A DNA stretch of 36,763 nucleotides from Candidatus Melainabacteria bacterium (GCA_005110395.1 DUDU01000101.1:1-36763); one strand, 5' to 3'; positions 6,848-16,034 are shown, counted from the first letter of the stretch. The notes: generated by a model from the sequence alone, not told the origin. Numbers and translations are program-made.

Positions 6848-7708
6848 ATGAACAAAAACATCCAGAAGGCCATGTTGTTGACCTTCGCTACTTTTAGTTT
6901 GTTTAATTTCAATTCCAGCGTCTGGGCTGACAGCCATATTTCGGTTGGCAATTTCCTTGAAGACAAAGTCGAGCAAACCATTAATCCATTTAGCCGAGTA
7001 AAGAAGAAGGTAAAAAATAAGTTTGCTGAGCTGAATGGTTCTAATAATGTTTCAAGAAAAAGCTCCGAAGACTATGCAAATATGCCATACAGAAAAACCT
7101 CTTCTCAACCATATAATCAACCTTATAGAAGAAGACGTGATACACAAAATCAACAAGTTCAAGCCAATAATCAAATTGAACCTTATATAAGTCCTATTCG
7201 CAGATCTCCACAAGCTGAAATTAGTCAAGAAGATTTGAATTTATGGGTAAAGCCAGTTCATGTTAGTTATAGCGATTGGAATCAAATCACCAATAGCACA
7301 AGAAGAGCAAGCAAGAAAACAGGTATCCCTGAAAGACTAATACTTTCTCTGATAAACCAAGAATCTGGTTTTAATTCAAGAGCAGTAAGTAAATCAGGGG
7401 CAATGGGCCTTACACAATTAATGCCTGCAACTGCCATGATAGAATGTGGGGTTCAAGCTAGAGAACTATTTGGTATTGATGTCAATATTCAATGTGGAGC
7501 AAGTTACTTAGAGAAGCAAATTAAAATTTTTCGCAAGCTTGATTTAGCAATTGCAGCTTACAATGCTGGCCCTGGAGCTGTTAGGCGAGCCGTGGAAAAA
7601 GCTGGCACTGACGATATTGAAATAGTCACTTCATTATTAAAAGAAGAAACTGCCCCATATGTAGATAAGATCTTGACCAAGATAAATTATGGGGATGATT
7701 TTATTTAA
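6848..7708 (+). CDS. SLT-domain lytic transglycosylase
   Basis: 286 residues. Sec signal peptide, residues 1-27 (ending VWA). A low-complexity linker rich in Arg, Gln, Tyr and Pro (about 45-120) precedes a Slt70-type catalytic domain at about 145-270. Key residues: IPERLILSLINQESGFNSRAV with catalytic Glu172, the GAMGLTQLMPATA block, a long helix with GASYLEKQIKIF, and AIAAYNAGPGAV. Such enzymes cleave the MurNAc-GlcNAc bond with 1,6-anhydro formation in the periplasm. Two cysteines (in IECG and IQCG) could pair. The start has GGGAATC just upstream. Gene order next to DUF1460 supports a shared role in wall turnover. Confidence 0.93.
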   Translation: MNKNIQKAMLLTFATFSLFNFNSSVWADSHISVGNFLEDKVEQTINPFSRVKKKVKNKFAELNGSNNVSRKSSEDYANMPYRKTSSQPYNQPYRRRRDTQNQQVQANNQIEPYISPIRRSPQAEISQEDLNLWVKPVHVSYSDWNQITNSTRRASKKTGIPERLILSLINQESGFNSRAVSKSGAMGLTQLMPATAMIECGVQARELFGIDVNIQCGASYLEKQIKIFRKLDLAIAAYNAGPGAVRRAVEKAGTDDIEIVTSLLKEETAPYVDKILTKINYGDDFI

Positions 7709-7772
7709 ACATTTTTATTCGTTCGTCTTCATATAGGTTTGCTTTTATTTGAACTTCATTTAAACTTTATTC

Positions 7773-8354
7773 ATGGAAGCCATTATCGATAAAGCTATAA
7801 AGTACTCTGCCAGAGCTCACAATAACCAATTTCGCAAAGGCAGCGATATTCCCTATATTTCACATCCTTTTGCAGTTGCATGGATACTCAAAGAAGCAAA
7901 TGCCACAGACGATCAAATAGTTGCAGGTTTATTGCATGATGTTGTCGAAGATACCGAGATTACTATTGAAGAAATCGAAGCCGAATTTGGACATAAAATA
8001 GCAAAACTAGTTGAAGCCTGCTCCGAATTTGATCCAAAAGCGAATTGGGAAAGTAGAAAGAAACATACACATGAAACTCTCCGTAATGCTCCCGCTGAAG
8101 TCCGGCTTATAGCTTGTGCTGACAAATTACACAATCTGAGAAGTATATCTCTCGACTATGATTTGACTGGTGATAAAGTCTGGAGTAAATTTGGACGAGG
8201 CAAGGAATCTCAATCTTGGCATTATCTTGAGCTTGCCGATATTCTTTGCGATGATTTGGAGAACTATCCTGAAGGGTCAATATTTCATCAGTTTCGCGAA
8301 GAAGTAAATCATCTTTTTAAGCATAAATTGCTGAAGAATCAATCTGAGAATTAG
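7773..8354 (+). CDS. Small HD-domain (p)ppGpp hydrolase-like protein
   Basis: 193 residues forming one HD-superfamily phosphohydrolase domain of the RelA/SpoT-hydrolase/MESH1 type. The full metal and catalytic set is visible: Arg21 in FRKG, His31 in PYISHP, His55-Asp56 and Glu59-Asp60 in LLHDVVEDT, Asp117 and Asn121 in ADKLHNL. No synthetase, TGS or ACT domain follows, so it is a stand-alone small alarmone hydrolase or a related nucleotide pyrophosphohydrolase. Cytoplasmic. No Shine-Dalgarno is obvious before the ATG. Its last 38 bases overlap the convergent gene at 8317-8838, so transcripts from the two would be antisense there. Confidence 0.88.
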   Translation: MEAIIDKAIKYSARAHNNQFRKGSDIPYISHPFAVAWILKEANATDDQIVAGLLHDVVEDTEITIEEIEAEFGHKIAKLVEACSEFDPKANWESRKKHTHETLRNAPAEVRLIACADKLHNLRSISLDYDLTGDKVWSKFGRGKESQSWHYLELADILCDDLENYPEGSIFHQFREEVNHLFKHKLLKNQSEN

Positions 8355-8838
8355 AAAAGTCTTTTAAGCGTAATTCAACATTTTTTCCTATTAAGCCAAG
8401 TTCCTCTGCTCCGGGAATAGCTATTTTTTGGAGAGTATTACTATTGTTTTCGACATGTCCAGAGACTTCAATCGGTATATCAAAGCCATCATGAATTCCT
8501 CTGAAATTTACGAATCCCTTTGTTCCAATTGGTATATTAGTATTAGCCTTTATTTGTAAAGGAGAAATATTGTTTTTTGCATCTAGATCGGTTGCAAATT
8601 TATCATTTCTATTAACAATCTCCAACACGTCTTTTAAGCTTTGTCCTTTCCATTGATCGGAAGATTCGACTTGTGGTGTGAATTTTTGTAATTTTGAATT
8701 CGAATTATTCGTTTCCCAATTGGGATCGATTGATGATGTCGATTGTGGAAATAATCTTTGAGTTAATGCCTTATTAGCATTTTCAAATAAACTCAAAGAC
8801 CTGTCTGAACTAGGCAAATTTATATTAGCTGTAGCCAT
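8317..8838 (-). CDS. Conserved-looking protein of unknown function
   Basis: 173 residues with no signal peptide. The first 85 residues are polar and probably disordered (Ser/Asn/Gln/Lys-rich). Residues 95-165 alternate hydrophobic and charged residues as in a small beta-barrel (IPIGTKGFVNFRGI, FDIPIEVSGHV, IPGAEELGLIGKNVELRLKD), loosely like a PilZ- or SAF-type beta domain, but I cannot name it. An excellent Shine-Dalgarno (AGGGAG, 8 bases from the ATG) supports the start. It overlaps the HD-domain gene tail to tail by 38 bases. Confidence 0.7.
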   Translation of the reverse strand: MATANINLPSSDRSLSLFENANKALTQRLFPQSTSSIDPNWETNNSNSKLQKFTPQVESSDQWKGQSLKDVLEIVNRNDKFATDLDAKNNISPLQIKANTNIPIGTKGFVNFRGIHDGFDIPIEVSGHVENNSNTLQKIAIPGAEELGLIGKNVELRLKDFSNSQIDSSAIYA

Positions 8839-9018
8839 AAAAGTTACTCCCTTATTTGTACAAAAGATTTAAGTTGTAAATCAACAAATCCATACCCCTA
8901 TAATTCATTCTACATGTATTACGCTTGGCGATTAGTATTGTTGAGAAAAGATAAACAAAAGGACATTTCTCATCTATTTAAATCAATTCTGAATTCAAAA
9001 TGGCTTTGTTCAATGCAA

Positions 9019-9951
9019 TTAAGATAATTCAGAACATAATTTAATCGCTTCGAGGAAAGGTTTACAATCAGCTTTGCCAGTACCAACTAAATGAAAAGCT
9101 GTTCCATGATCAGGTGAAGTCCTTAAAAAAGGTAAACCAATAGAAACATTTACAGCTTCAAAGTTTGTAATTGTTTTGATTAAAGGTAAAACTTGATCGT
9201 GATAAGGAGCCAAATAGGCATCAAATTCTTGCTTATTGTTTCTCAGATAGTCTTTGCTGGAGCGAATCCAAATATCGTCAGGAGAAAAAGGGCCTTCGAT
9301 TTCAAGTTCTTCACACCAAGCTTTTAGATAATCAATTTCCTCTGTTCCAATTTCCCCATTATCGCCAGCATGAGGATTGAGGCCAGCCAATGCGATTTTG
9401 GGATTATTTAGAGAATATTTTTCTTTCAGGAATTTCTTGAGAGTCAGAACTGCTGATTCAAATCTATGCTTAGAGAGAGTTTGCACAACATCTTTTAGAG
9501 CAATATGACGGGTGAGAAGCAATACTTTCCAGTCTTTGGCTACAAAGAGCATTTCGGGTGAGTACTTTGATTTGAAGCCCAATAATTCAGTTTGACCAGT
9601 CCATTTGTGGCCAGCTTGTGACCACCGTTCTTTGCTAATTGGGCCTGTGACTAAACCTGCTAATGAGTTGTTAGGCGATAAGCAAAGATTCAAACAAAAA
9701 TTAATTGCATTATCCAAACACAAAAAACTATGTGCTCCGCTTTCTTCAGGTAAATTGGGAATATTGTGAACTTGAATAAAAGCTTTTTGATTTGTAGGAA
9801 TATCGATTAAATCTGTAGATCCGAAAATCACAAAATCATTGTTTGAAAAAAACTCTGTAAGTGAGCCTTCGGCAATTAATTTATTTAATATTTCTAAGCC
9901 AATGCCTTTGGGGTCTCCATAAGTCAAAGCAATTGTTTTTTTCTTTTGCAC
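9019..9951 (-). CDS. pdxA: 4-hydroxythreonine-4-phosphate dehydrogenase
   Basis: 310 residues, slightly shorter than the roughly 330 typical for PdxA. This enzyme oxidises 4-phosphohydroxy-L-threonine for PdxJ in the DXP-dependent vitamin B6 pathway. Motifs: YGDPKGIGLE (11-20, usually GDPaGIGPE), VTGPISK, HKWTGQTE, TRHIAL with metal ligand His149, AGLNPHAGDNGE with His194, YHDQVLPLIK with His251, and SIGLPFLRTSPDHGTA. The start is GTG at 9951 with a weak ribosome site. Divergent from the DUF4330 gene with an 81-base shared promoter gap. The PLP product fits the aminotransferase gene nearby, though that is only a metabolic link. Confidence 0.93.
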   Translation of the reverse strand: MQKKKTIALTYGDPKGIGLEILNKLIAEGSLTEFFSNNDFVIFGSTDLIDIPTNQKAFIQVHNIPNLPEESGAHSFLCLDNAINFCLNLCLSPNNSLAGLVTGPISKERWSQAGHKWTGQTELLGFKSKYSPEMLFVAKDWKVLLLTRHIALKDVVQTLSKHRFESAVLTLKKFLKEKYSLNNPKIALAGLNPHAGDNGEIGTEEIDYLKAWCEELEIEGPFSPDDIWIRSSKDYLRNNKQEFDAYLAPYHDQVLPLIKTITNFEAVNVSIGLPFLRTSPDHGTAFHLVGTGKADCKPFLEAIKLCSELS

Positions 9952-10032
9952 AATATTTATTTTGTTAGATTAGCTTCTTGAATCGGCTTGCCTATTGTAA
10001 ATTATTACTTATTCGATTAATAAGGCTTTTTC

Positions 10033-10530
10033 ATGAATAAATCAACCTATATAGTTTTAGCGATAATTTTTGTGCTCACTGGTTTTGCTTTTTTCTTTAG
10101 GCAATTCAAGATGAGTGGTGTCAATAAAGTAGTCAAAGGAAATGAAGCCGTTATTTTAGATATTTGGCTTGATGAAATTCCTTCAACTAGAAATGATTTG
10201 TTTGAAAAAGGCAAATTTGCCAATCTCATTATTCGTAATCGTCCTCATGGGAAGCTGGAAATAGTCGATTATAACTGTGTACCTTTATCAACTGATAGAT
10301 TCTATTTACGTCGTGTAAGCGTTCCAACTGTTGAAGCACCCGCTCAAGAAGAAGCTTTTAAAGAGCCATTTTTATGGCAGTGCAGATTAACTCTCAAAGA
10401 CAAAGAAGCACTTTCGACAGTCAATGGATATATGTCTCATGGGAATCAACTCAAAATCGGAACGAGAATAGCTTTGGAAGACGCTCTTTATCGTGTTGAT
10501 GGTTTTATTGTGAATGTCAAGCCTGAATAG
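10033..10530 (+). CDS. DUF4330-type single-pass membrane protein
   Basis: 165 residues: one N-terminal membrane segment (about 5-24) followed by an extracytoplasmic beta-rich domain. The segment LIIRNRPHGKLEIVDYNCVP, the LTLKD element and the C-terminal GNQLKIGTRIALEDALYRVDGFIVNV match the pattern I know for the cyanobacterial DUF4330 family (a short hydrophobic anchor, then K-IGT-I-LE-YRV-G-V-V). Molecular function is not known. AAGG lies about 8 bases before the ATG. It is followed after 36 bases by the unknown 301-residue gene, with which it could form a two-gene unit. Confidence 0.65.
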   Translation: MNKSTYIVLAIIFVLTGFAFFFRQFKMSGVNKVVKGNEAVILDIWLDEIPSTRNDLFEKGKFANLIIRNRPHGKLEIVDYNCVPLSTDRFYLRRVSVPTVEAPAQEEAFKEPFLWQCRLTLKDKEALSTVNGYMSHGNQLKIGTRIALEDALYRVDGFIVNVKPE

Positions 10531-10566
10531 ATTGCAAGCCTTGAGCATAAATCAGAGGATTTCATT

Positions 10567-11472
10567 ATGTCAAAACAAATCTTCACAAAACCATACCTTC
10601 TTACAAAGGGTGAGAAAAGTGCACCAATAGTTGTAAAAAGTGGATTTAATAAGCTCACCAAGCAAATTGAAAAAATATGCAATGAAAATAAATCTCTTGT
10701 TTCATTGCATATCCATCCAACCTTTCCAGTATTAATTAATGATTCTGATAAAACCTCTTCTTTCTATTTTGCAATACAGTCTGTAGGTTTAGATGTTGTT
10801 ACAGGGCTAAGTTTTTTGAGTTCTTTACAACCTGAATCTGAATATTCCAATGGAATTATTAATCGCTGGCAAGATCATGATTTAGTAATTAAACAATTTC
10901 TTCATTGGATTGAATTAATTAAGAAGCATAATGAATTTAATGAATGCAATATTTTCCTTGACCGATTGTATCTCTCATTAGGAGTGGAGATAAACCAAGA
11001 ACAGCCATTAGATGAAAATACTCAGCGAGTAATTGAGCTTGTAATTGACAGTACGTTTGATACTTTAATAGAGCTATCTGTGGAAATTACAGAACAAGAT
11101 CTTGATGAATTTGCTGTTCAGGGTAATACTGGACAAATAGAGAAAATCTCAACAATTGATATTACTCCAGAAGAAATGCTTTCAAAGAAAGAGTTATTTA
11201 GCGTAATAATTTCTGGAGATTATAAAGCGCAAGAATCTCTAAGGCTTTTAAGAAACACATTACCTTCAAGTCAAGATTCTTTGAACAGAATTACAAGGGC
11301 TTTATATGTTCTCTATAGAAAAAATACTCAAAAAGGCAAATCATTTTTAATTCAATTGATGAAAAACTTGCTTAGAGACTTGCCTATTGATGTGACTGGT
11401 GAAGTGAAAAAGATAGTAATCAAGGAAGCGATAATGAAACTTGTTCATCTTTTGTCTTCATTTTTTGTATGA
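10567..11472 (+). CDS. Protein of unknown function (301 aa)
   Basis: 301 residues, no signal peptide and no clear membrane span; probably soluble and mostly helical. The N-terminal third mixes strands and helices (SLHIHPTFPVLIN, SFYFAIQSVGLDVVTGLSFL); the acidic middle (150-215) is rich in Glu, Asp and Thr; the C-terminal 90 residues are basic helices (LRLLRNTLPSSQDSLNRITRALYVLYRK, split here only for reference, and LIQLMKNLLRDL). No nucleotide-binding or catalytic motif is recognisable. The Shine-Dalgarno AGAGGA lies 8 bases upstream of the ATG, so the gene is real. It is convergent with the aminotransferase gene, with a 34-base gap. Confidence 0.75.
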   Translation: MSKQIFTKPYLLTKGEKSAPIVVKSGFNKLTKQIEKICNENKSLVSLHIHPTFPVLINDSDKTSSFYFAIQSVGLDVVTGLSFLSSLQPESEYSNGIINRWQDHDLVIKQFLHWIELIKKHNEFNECNIFLDRLYLSLGVEINQEQPLDENTQRVIELVIDSTFDTLIELSVEITEQDLDEFAVQGNTGQIEKISTIDITPEEMLSKKELFSVIISGDYKAQESLRLLRNTLPSSQDSLNRITRALYVLYRKNTQKGKSFLIQLMKNLLRDLPIDVTGEVKKIVIKEAIMKLVHLLSSFFV

Positions 11473-11506
11473 ACTCAATTCATGAGCTCGATTCCATCCT
11501 TTCGCG

Positions 11507-12667
11507 TCAAGCTGCAAATTCTTTAAGTGTGTCGGCATAGACTTTAGTCCAATTATTTCCAACTGAATGTCCAAGACCTTCTAGCACATGAGCTAAAGCA
11601 CTAAGCGCAGTCAAAACATCACGATCACAAACAAATCCTAAATGTCCAATTCTAAATATTTTGCCTTGTAAATCGGCTTGTCCATCGGCCACTACAATTT
11701 GCCAATCTTCTTTTAATTTTTTGCGTATTTGTTTTACTTCAATTCCAGCTGGAGGCTTGATTGCGGTAATTGCTGAACTTCCTTCCGAATCAATTGTCAG
11801 GAGCTCAAGTCCCATTGCCTGAACAGATCTACGAGTACATTGCTTGAGCCTTTCGTGACGTTTCCAAGCTTTTTCAACACCTTCCGCTCTCATCAATCTG
11901 AGAGTTTCTCTTAATGCGCAAATCAATGAAACGTTCGGAGTAAAGGCTGTTGTTTTGTCTTCGAGTGCTTTCTTTGCTTTTGTCCAATCCCAATAGAAAC
12001 GCGGGAATTTAGCTTCTTTATGTGCTTCCCAAGCCCTAGGTCCTACCCAAACAAAAGCTAAACCTGGAGGAATCATAAACCCTTTTTGGCTACCAGAAAC
12101 CAAGACATCAATTCCCCAATCATCCATTTTTAGAGGCATTGCACCCAGCCCAGTAATTGCATCGATCGCAATCAAAGCTCCATGTTCACGAACTAATTTT
12201 GCAATTGCCTGAATTGGATTGACTACGCCAGTTGAGGTTTCGGAAAAAGTAACTAAAACTAATTTGATTTTCTTTTCAGTATCATCATCAAGTGCTCCTT
12301 TGACTTGCTCTATTTGAACGGCTTTGCCGTGTGGAAGAGAAATTCTCTCAACTTCAGCTCCAAATAATTCAGCCATATCAGCCCAGCGCTTGCCGAATAC
12401 ACCATTGATTACAGATAAAACTTTATCGCCAGGACTGAGAAGATTAGCCAAAATTGCTTCCATCCCTCCGGTGCCGCTTGCAGCATAAATAATTGGTGTG
12501 GCTTCTTTTGTTTGTGCAATCTCATTTAAGCCCTCATTGCATTCCATGAAAATACTAGAAAACTCCGGGCTGCGATGAGGAAGCGGATGACGGGCTAATT
12601 CAACCAGAGCAGATTCGGGAACTGGAGTTGGGCCAGGAATCATTAAAAAGAGTTTTTGATTAAACAT
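11507..12667 (-). CDS. Class V aminotransferase (alanine/serine-glyoxylate type)
   Basis: 386 residues from the ATG at 12667, giving the family-standard opening MFNQKLFLMIPGPTPVPE; an upstream TTG at 12700 would add 11 unconserved residues. PLP-enzyme landmarks: the ASGTGGMEA phosphate-binding turn (63-71), FSETSTGV, IDAITGLGAMPL with the ring-stacking Asp169, and VSGSQKGFMIPPGL with Schiff-base Lys195. Substrate could be serine, alanine or phosphoserine with glyoxylate or 2-oxoglutarate. In Synechocystis a homologue (Sll1559, once called a soluble hydrogenase subunit) has been assigned to phosphoserine transamination, which would suit a non-photosynthetic relative. Cytoplasmic, apparently monocistronic. 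Confidence 0.9.
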   Translation of the reverse strand: MFNQKLFLMIPGPTPVPESALVELARHPLPHRSPEFSSIFMECNEGLNEIAQTKEATPIIYAASGTGGMEAILANLLSPGDKVLSVINGVFGKRWADMAELFGAEVERISLPHGKAVQIEQVKGALDDDTEKKIKLVLVTFSETSTGVVNPIQAIAKLVREHGALIAIDAITGLGAMPLKMDDWGIDVLVSGSQKGFMIPPGLAFVWVGPRAWEAHKEAKFPRFYWDWTKAKKALEDKTTAFTPNVSLICALRETLRLMRAEGVEKAWKRHERLKQCTRRSVQAMGLELLTIDSEGSSAITAIKPPAGIEVKQIRKKLKEDWQIVVADGQADLQGKIFRIGHLGFVCDRDVLTALSALAHVLEGLGHSVGNNWTKVYADTLKEFAA

Positions 12668-12864
12668 TGGCTGACCTGTTCTCTCTGATGATGTGGGCAA
12701 GTTCTAAATTTATTTTTAAAGCTAATAAGTTTTAAAAATATCAAGTTTATTGAGAAGGTAACTTGATGACAGTCACTTTTTAAACAATAAGTTTAACTTG
12801 CAAGAAGAAAAACAAAGAAAAAACAGAGGAAAATACGAAGCCAAGAAAACAAGAAAAGATTCAA

Positions 12865-13218
12865 TTAATAATTCCAACCACCAAAATTTACGGGTAATCC
12901 ACGTCTGTCGAGAATGTGATTATTGAGCCAATCAGCCTCTCTGTAACCGATATTGCGATTGTATTGCATGGGTAAACGATAAACTGGAGGAGCTTGTCTG
13001 TAGTCGCAAATAAAGCCGGGGCCAAACATTGAATATTCTGGCAACATCGCCATAAGTGGATTAATACTGGCTGGACGATAATATTCAGGCACTTGATTGG
13101 CTTCATGAAAATAGCCATCGTTAACATCAAAAGTGTTTTTTGTGCCAAAGTCGCTAGAATACGCTCCCGAAGAGAGTATCAAGGCAATTATGAATGTTAA
13201 GAGGAATGTGTTTTTCAT
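12865..13218 (-). CDS. Small exported protein, unknown
   Basis: 117 residues from the ATG at 13218, which opens a normal Sec signal peptide (MKNTFLLTFIIALILSSGAYS). A TTG at 13254 would add 12 residues before it and is less likely. The mature part is rich in Tyr, Pro, Asn and Arg, with one cysteine and segments such as EYYRPASINP and PPVYRLPMQYNRNIGYRE. It has no recognisable domain; the composition resembles other Tyr/Pro-rich surface proteins of this window (17682-18935 and 19158-19511). No clear Shine-Dalgarno. Confidence 0.55.
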   Translation of the reverse strand: MKNTFLLTFIIALILSSGAYSSDFGTKNTFDVNDGYFHEANQVPEYYRPASINPLMAMLPEYSMFGPGFICDYRQAPPVYRLPMQYNRNIGYREADWLNNHILDRRGLPVNFGGWNY

Positions 13219-13491
13219 AAATTTCGGGAGGCCTAAAATATTTTGTGAGTTCAAATCTAAAAATAGAATTCCACAATTTTTATAGGGTTTAACTCTTAAA
13301 GATTAGAAAAAGTTTGACCATAATTCCCTCTAAATAAATAATCCACTATTAGCGTTCTCTTAATATGAATCTCCTAAAAGATAAAGATGAAGAATAGACT
13401 TCTCAATGTAGGCTTAGAAATTTAAGTGATCCCTATAAAAGAATGAGTTAGAACTCTCAATATTGAAATTAGTCCAAAATCACTCAAGTTT

Positions 13492-14622
13492 TTAATATGT
13501 AGCTTCAGAAAAAACTTCTTTCAACTTCTCCTCATCTACGTTTTGAACAATTTCTGAATGTCCTAAATTGCCGACTGGAAGAATGAATCTGACTTGACCC
13601 GTTTCCACTTTTTTATCATGCTTGAAGTGACGAATTAATTCAGTTGAGGTAAATGAGTATTTTTTTTCTATATGATCTGTGAGACCAAATTCACGAATCA
13701 TATTCATTATTTGTTCAAAAACACTAATATTGATTTTGCCTAACTTCAAGCTCAGCCTTGCTGCAAGAGTCATACCAATTGCAATTGCTTCACCATGAGC
13801 CAGTCTGTAACGACTAGCGGCTTCCAGTGAGTGCCCGAAAGTGTGACCTAAATTTAACAAGATTCTCAAACCATTTGTTTCCATTTCATCTTTTGAGACT
13901 ATAGTAGCTTTTGTCTTAACGGCCTCATAAATCAATTGTGAGATGATGGCATAGTCAGTCTTTTGTAGAATTGCAGCTTTATTTTCTATAAGCCAATTGT
14001 AGAAGCTTCCATTATCATCTCTAATAAAAGCGCACTTGAGAACTTCGCTGAGTCCATTTTTCCATTCAGCATCAGGCAAGCTCTTGAGAAGAGATAAATC
14101 CATGAGGACAAAACTAGGCTGATGAAAAGCACCAATTAGATTTTTACCAGATAAACCTAAATTAACGGCCACCTTGCCACCAACTGAAGAATCAACCATA
14201 GCTACTAAGCTTGTAGGGACTTGCACAAAACGAATGCCTCTCTGATAAACAGAACTGACAAATCCGGACATATCACCAATAACACCCCCACCGAGCGCAA
14301 TTACAACAGAAGAACGATCTAATTCCAAGCCAATCATTCTATGCAAAAGTTTTTCAGCCGTAATCCAACTTTTAATTGATTCGCCTGAATTAACAGATTC
14401 TACAGTAATGGGGAAACCCTCTTTCTCAAATTCTTTAGCAAGCTTTTGACCATAAAGAGTATTTAAATTTAGATGCGTAATTAAAAAAATCTTAGGCAAA
14501 GTTTCTTTAAGCCCTAGCTTGATTTTTAATATTTTGGGCAAATTCATCAAATTGCCTTCATGGATATCGATGGTGTATTTAATTGCGGGTCTATTAATAT
14601 TTAATTCAAGTGTTTTAGGCAT
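13492..14622 (-). CDS. aroB: 3-dehydroquinate synthase
   Basis: 376 residues, normal for AroB, which converts DAHP to 3-dehydroquinate in the second step of the shikimate pathway using NAD and a metal ion. Motifs: NAD-binding GGGVIGDMSGF (111-121), QVPTSLVAMVDSSVGGKVAVN (split as QVPTSLVAM and VDSSVGGK, 134-150), GKNLIGAFHQP, LSEVLKCAFI with metal ligand Glu193, LNLGHTFGHSLEA and LAHGEAIAIGM supplying the two histidine ligands. It begins 17 bases after the IctB-like gene on the same strand, so the two are probably co-transcribed although functionally unrelated. Confidence 0.96.
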   Translation of the reverse strand: MPKTLELNINRPAIKYTIDIHEGNLMNLPKILKIKLGLKETLPKIFLITHLNLNTLYGQKLAKEFEKEGFPITVESVNSGESIKSWITAEKLLHRMIGLELDRSSVVIALGGGVIGDMSGFVSSVYQRGIRFVQVPTSLVAMVDSSVGGKVAVNLGLSGKNLIGAFHQPSFVLMDLSLLKSLPDAEWKNGLSEVLKCAFIRDDNGSFYNWLIENKAAILQKTDYAIISQLIYEAVKTKATIVSKDEMETNGLRILLNLGHTFGHSLEAASRYRLAHGEAIAIGMTLAARLSLKLGKINISVFEQIMNMIREFGLTDHIEKKYSFTSTELIRHFKHDKKVETGQVRFILPVGNLGHSEIVQNVDEEKLKEVFSEATY

Positions 14623-14639
14623 ATGTCTTTCCTCTTAAT

Positions 14640-16034
14640 TTAATCCTTCTTCTCTTTTTCTAATGAATAAAAACGCAAAACTGCAATTAATAACCACAAA
14701 GCTATTTGAACTTGAGGTCGAAGAATAACAATATCAAAGAATGAACTCACTAGCAGTCCCGCAAGACTTATTAACACCCCAGCAATAATTAATAAATTTG
14801 GGTTTGCAAAAATCAATTTATAGGACTGAAATTGTGATTTAAAACTTGACAAAACTTTAATACCCTCAGAAGCCAAACTAAATATTAGGAATAAGAGCAG
14901 AAGTAAACCAATAAAGCCCATTTCGGCGGCAATCTCTATAAATACACTATAAGCACCCAAAGCGCTATATCCCGCATCCATATATATTCCATAAATCAAA
15001 TAAAAGACCTTTGAGCCTGGCCCTATACCAAAAATTGGATTGTCTCGAATTATTCTGAAACAAGCTTGCCAAACATGTAGCCTAAAGGAGTTGCTGCTGT
15101 GATCGTATGAACTGAAAATTGAAAGAATTCTATTCATAAAATTAGGCTTAGAAATTAGATAAAAAGCCCCTCCCACTAATGGCAAAGCTAAGCTGGAAAT
15201 TAGAGCAAAAGAAGGCTTGAAAAAAGTCAATATAAATGCAATTATAAAACCAAGCTGAACAAATAAAGCAATCCAAGCTCCTCGACTGCCTGTTTGCAAA
15301 ATCAAATAAACCGTGATTAAACCTAAAATCAAAAGACTCAATCCAATGAGAGAATTACGAATCTTTAAACTTTCTGACTGAGAGACAGATTTCGCTAAAA
15401 AAGATTTGCCCAGAAAATAAAAACCAATAAAGCTCAGAGGCCATAGAGTCAGCATATACGAAGCGCAGAGATTTGGATTTAAAAAGGTGGAATAAATACG
15501 GCTTAATTGATTGCTGGCATGAATATTTGGGTCTTCCCAGGTGGCAAGCTGTTCCGCCCCGAATAAAACCTGTTTAATTCCTTCTAAATCGGCCCAGATA
15601 AGCCCAATAAATGACGCTGTAAGTAAAGCAAAAACAATTTTTCGATCTCGAATCAATAAACAAAAGCCAATATACAAGAAAAAATAAAATGCATATTTAA
15701 TCAGTCCAGATAGGCTTTCTCGAAAGAAATATGAAGTTAAAGTCGACAAACAGGCCGAAAAGAATAATAGAAAAACCGCCAAATCAATTTTATTGAGCCT
15801 GATTCTTTTCAGCAAATCTAGACTCCAGAAGCTCCTGTCTAATTGTCTAAAATGATTGAATCTGTTCAAAAGATAAGAAACAAAACTAAATGAACAAAAG
15901 ATCCCGCATAAAATTCCAATTTCCTTATTGCTATCTCCCACAAATTGCGGCAAAGAAAGACAAGCCAAAATGAGGCAAGTCAATAAAAGAGGTAATTGAC
16001 CGATCATGTTGAGGAGTTGCGCAAAAAATGCCAT
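14640..16034 (-). CDS. IctB-like O-antigen ligase family membrane protein
   Basis: 464 residues with about 10-12 hydrophobic segments, belonging to the Wzy/WaaL O-antigen ligase superfamily. The closest pattern I recognise is the cyanobacterial IctB group: TGSRGAWIALF, a Phe-Arg-Leu-His-Val-Trp lead before IRDNPIFGIGPGSKVF, then YMDAGYSALGAYSVFIEIAAEMGFIGL. IctB was first named a bicarbonate transporter, but the fold is that of polysaccharide ligase/polymerases, and in an organism without carbon fixation genes in view I favour a glycan role. Between the lipoprotein gene (82 bases upstream) and aroB (17 bases downstream). Confidence 0.85.
   Translation of the reverse strand: MAFFAQLLNMIGQLPLLLTCLILACLSLPQFVGDSNKEIGILCGIFCSFSFVSYLLNRFNHFRQLDRSFWSLDLLKRIRLNKIDLAVFLLFFSACLSTLTSYFFRESLSGLIKYAFYFFLYIGFCLLIRDRKIVFALLTASFIGLIWADLEGIKQVLFGAEQLATWEDPNIHASNQLSRIYSTFLNPNLCASYMLTLWPLSFIGFYFLGKSFLAKSVSQSESLKIRNSLIGLSLLILGLITVYLILQTGSRGAWIALFVQLGFIIAFILTFFKPSFALISSLALPLVGGAFYLISKPNFMNRILSIFSSYDHSSNSFRLHVWQACFRIIRDNPIFGIGPGSKVFYLIYGIYMDAGYSALGAYSVFIEIAAEMGFIGLLLLLFLIFSLASEGIKVLSSFKSQFQSYKLIFANPNLLIIAGVLISLAGLLVSSFFDIVILRPQVQIALWLLIAVLRFYSLEKEKKD

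Noticed and set aside
12888..13148. 86-codon minus-strand ORF overlapping the small exported protein at 12865-13218.
   Set aside because: The overlapping frame has a signal peptide and consistent composition; this one does not.
14640..16034. Calling the IctB-like protein a bicarbonate transporter.
   Set aside because: The family is the O-antigen ligase/polymerase fold, and no carbon-concentrating genes are present; the transporter label is historical.
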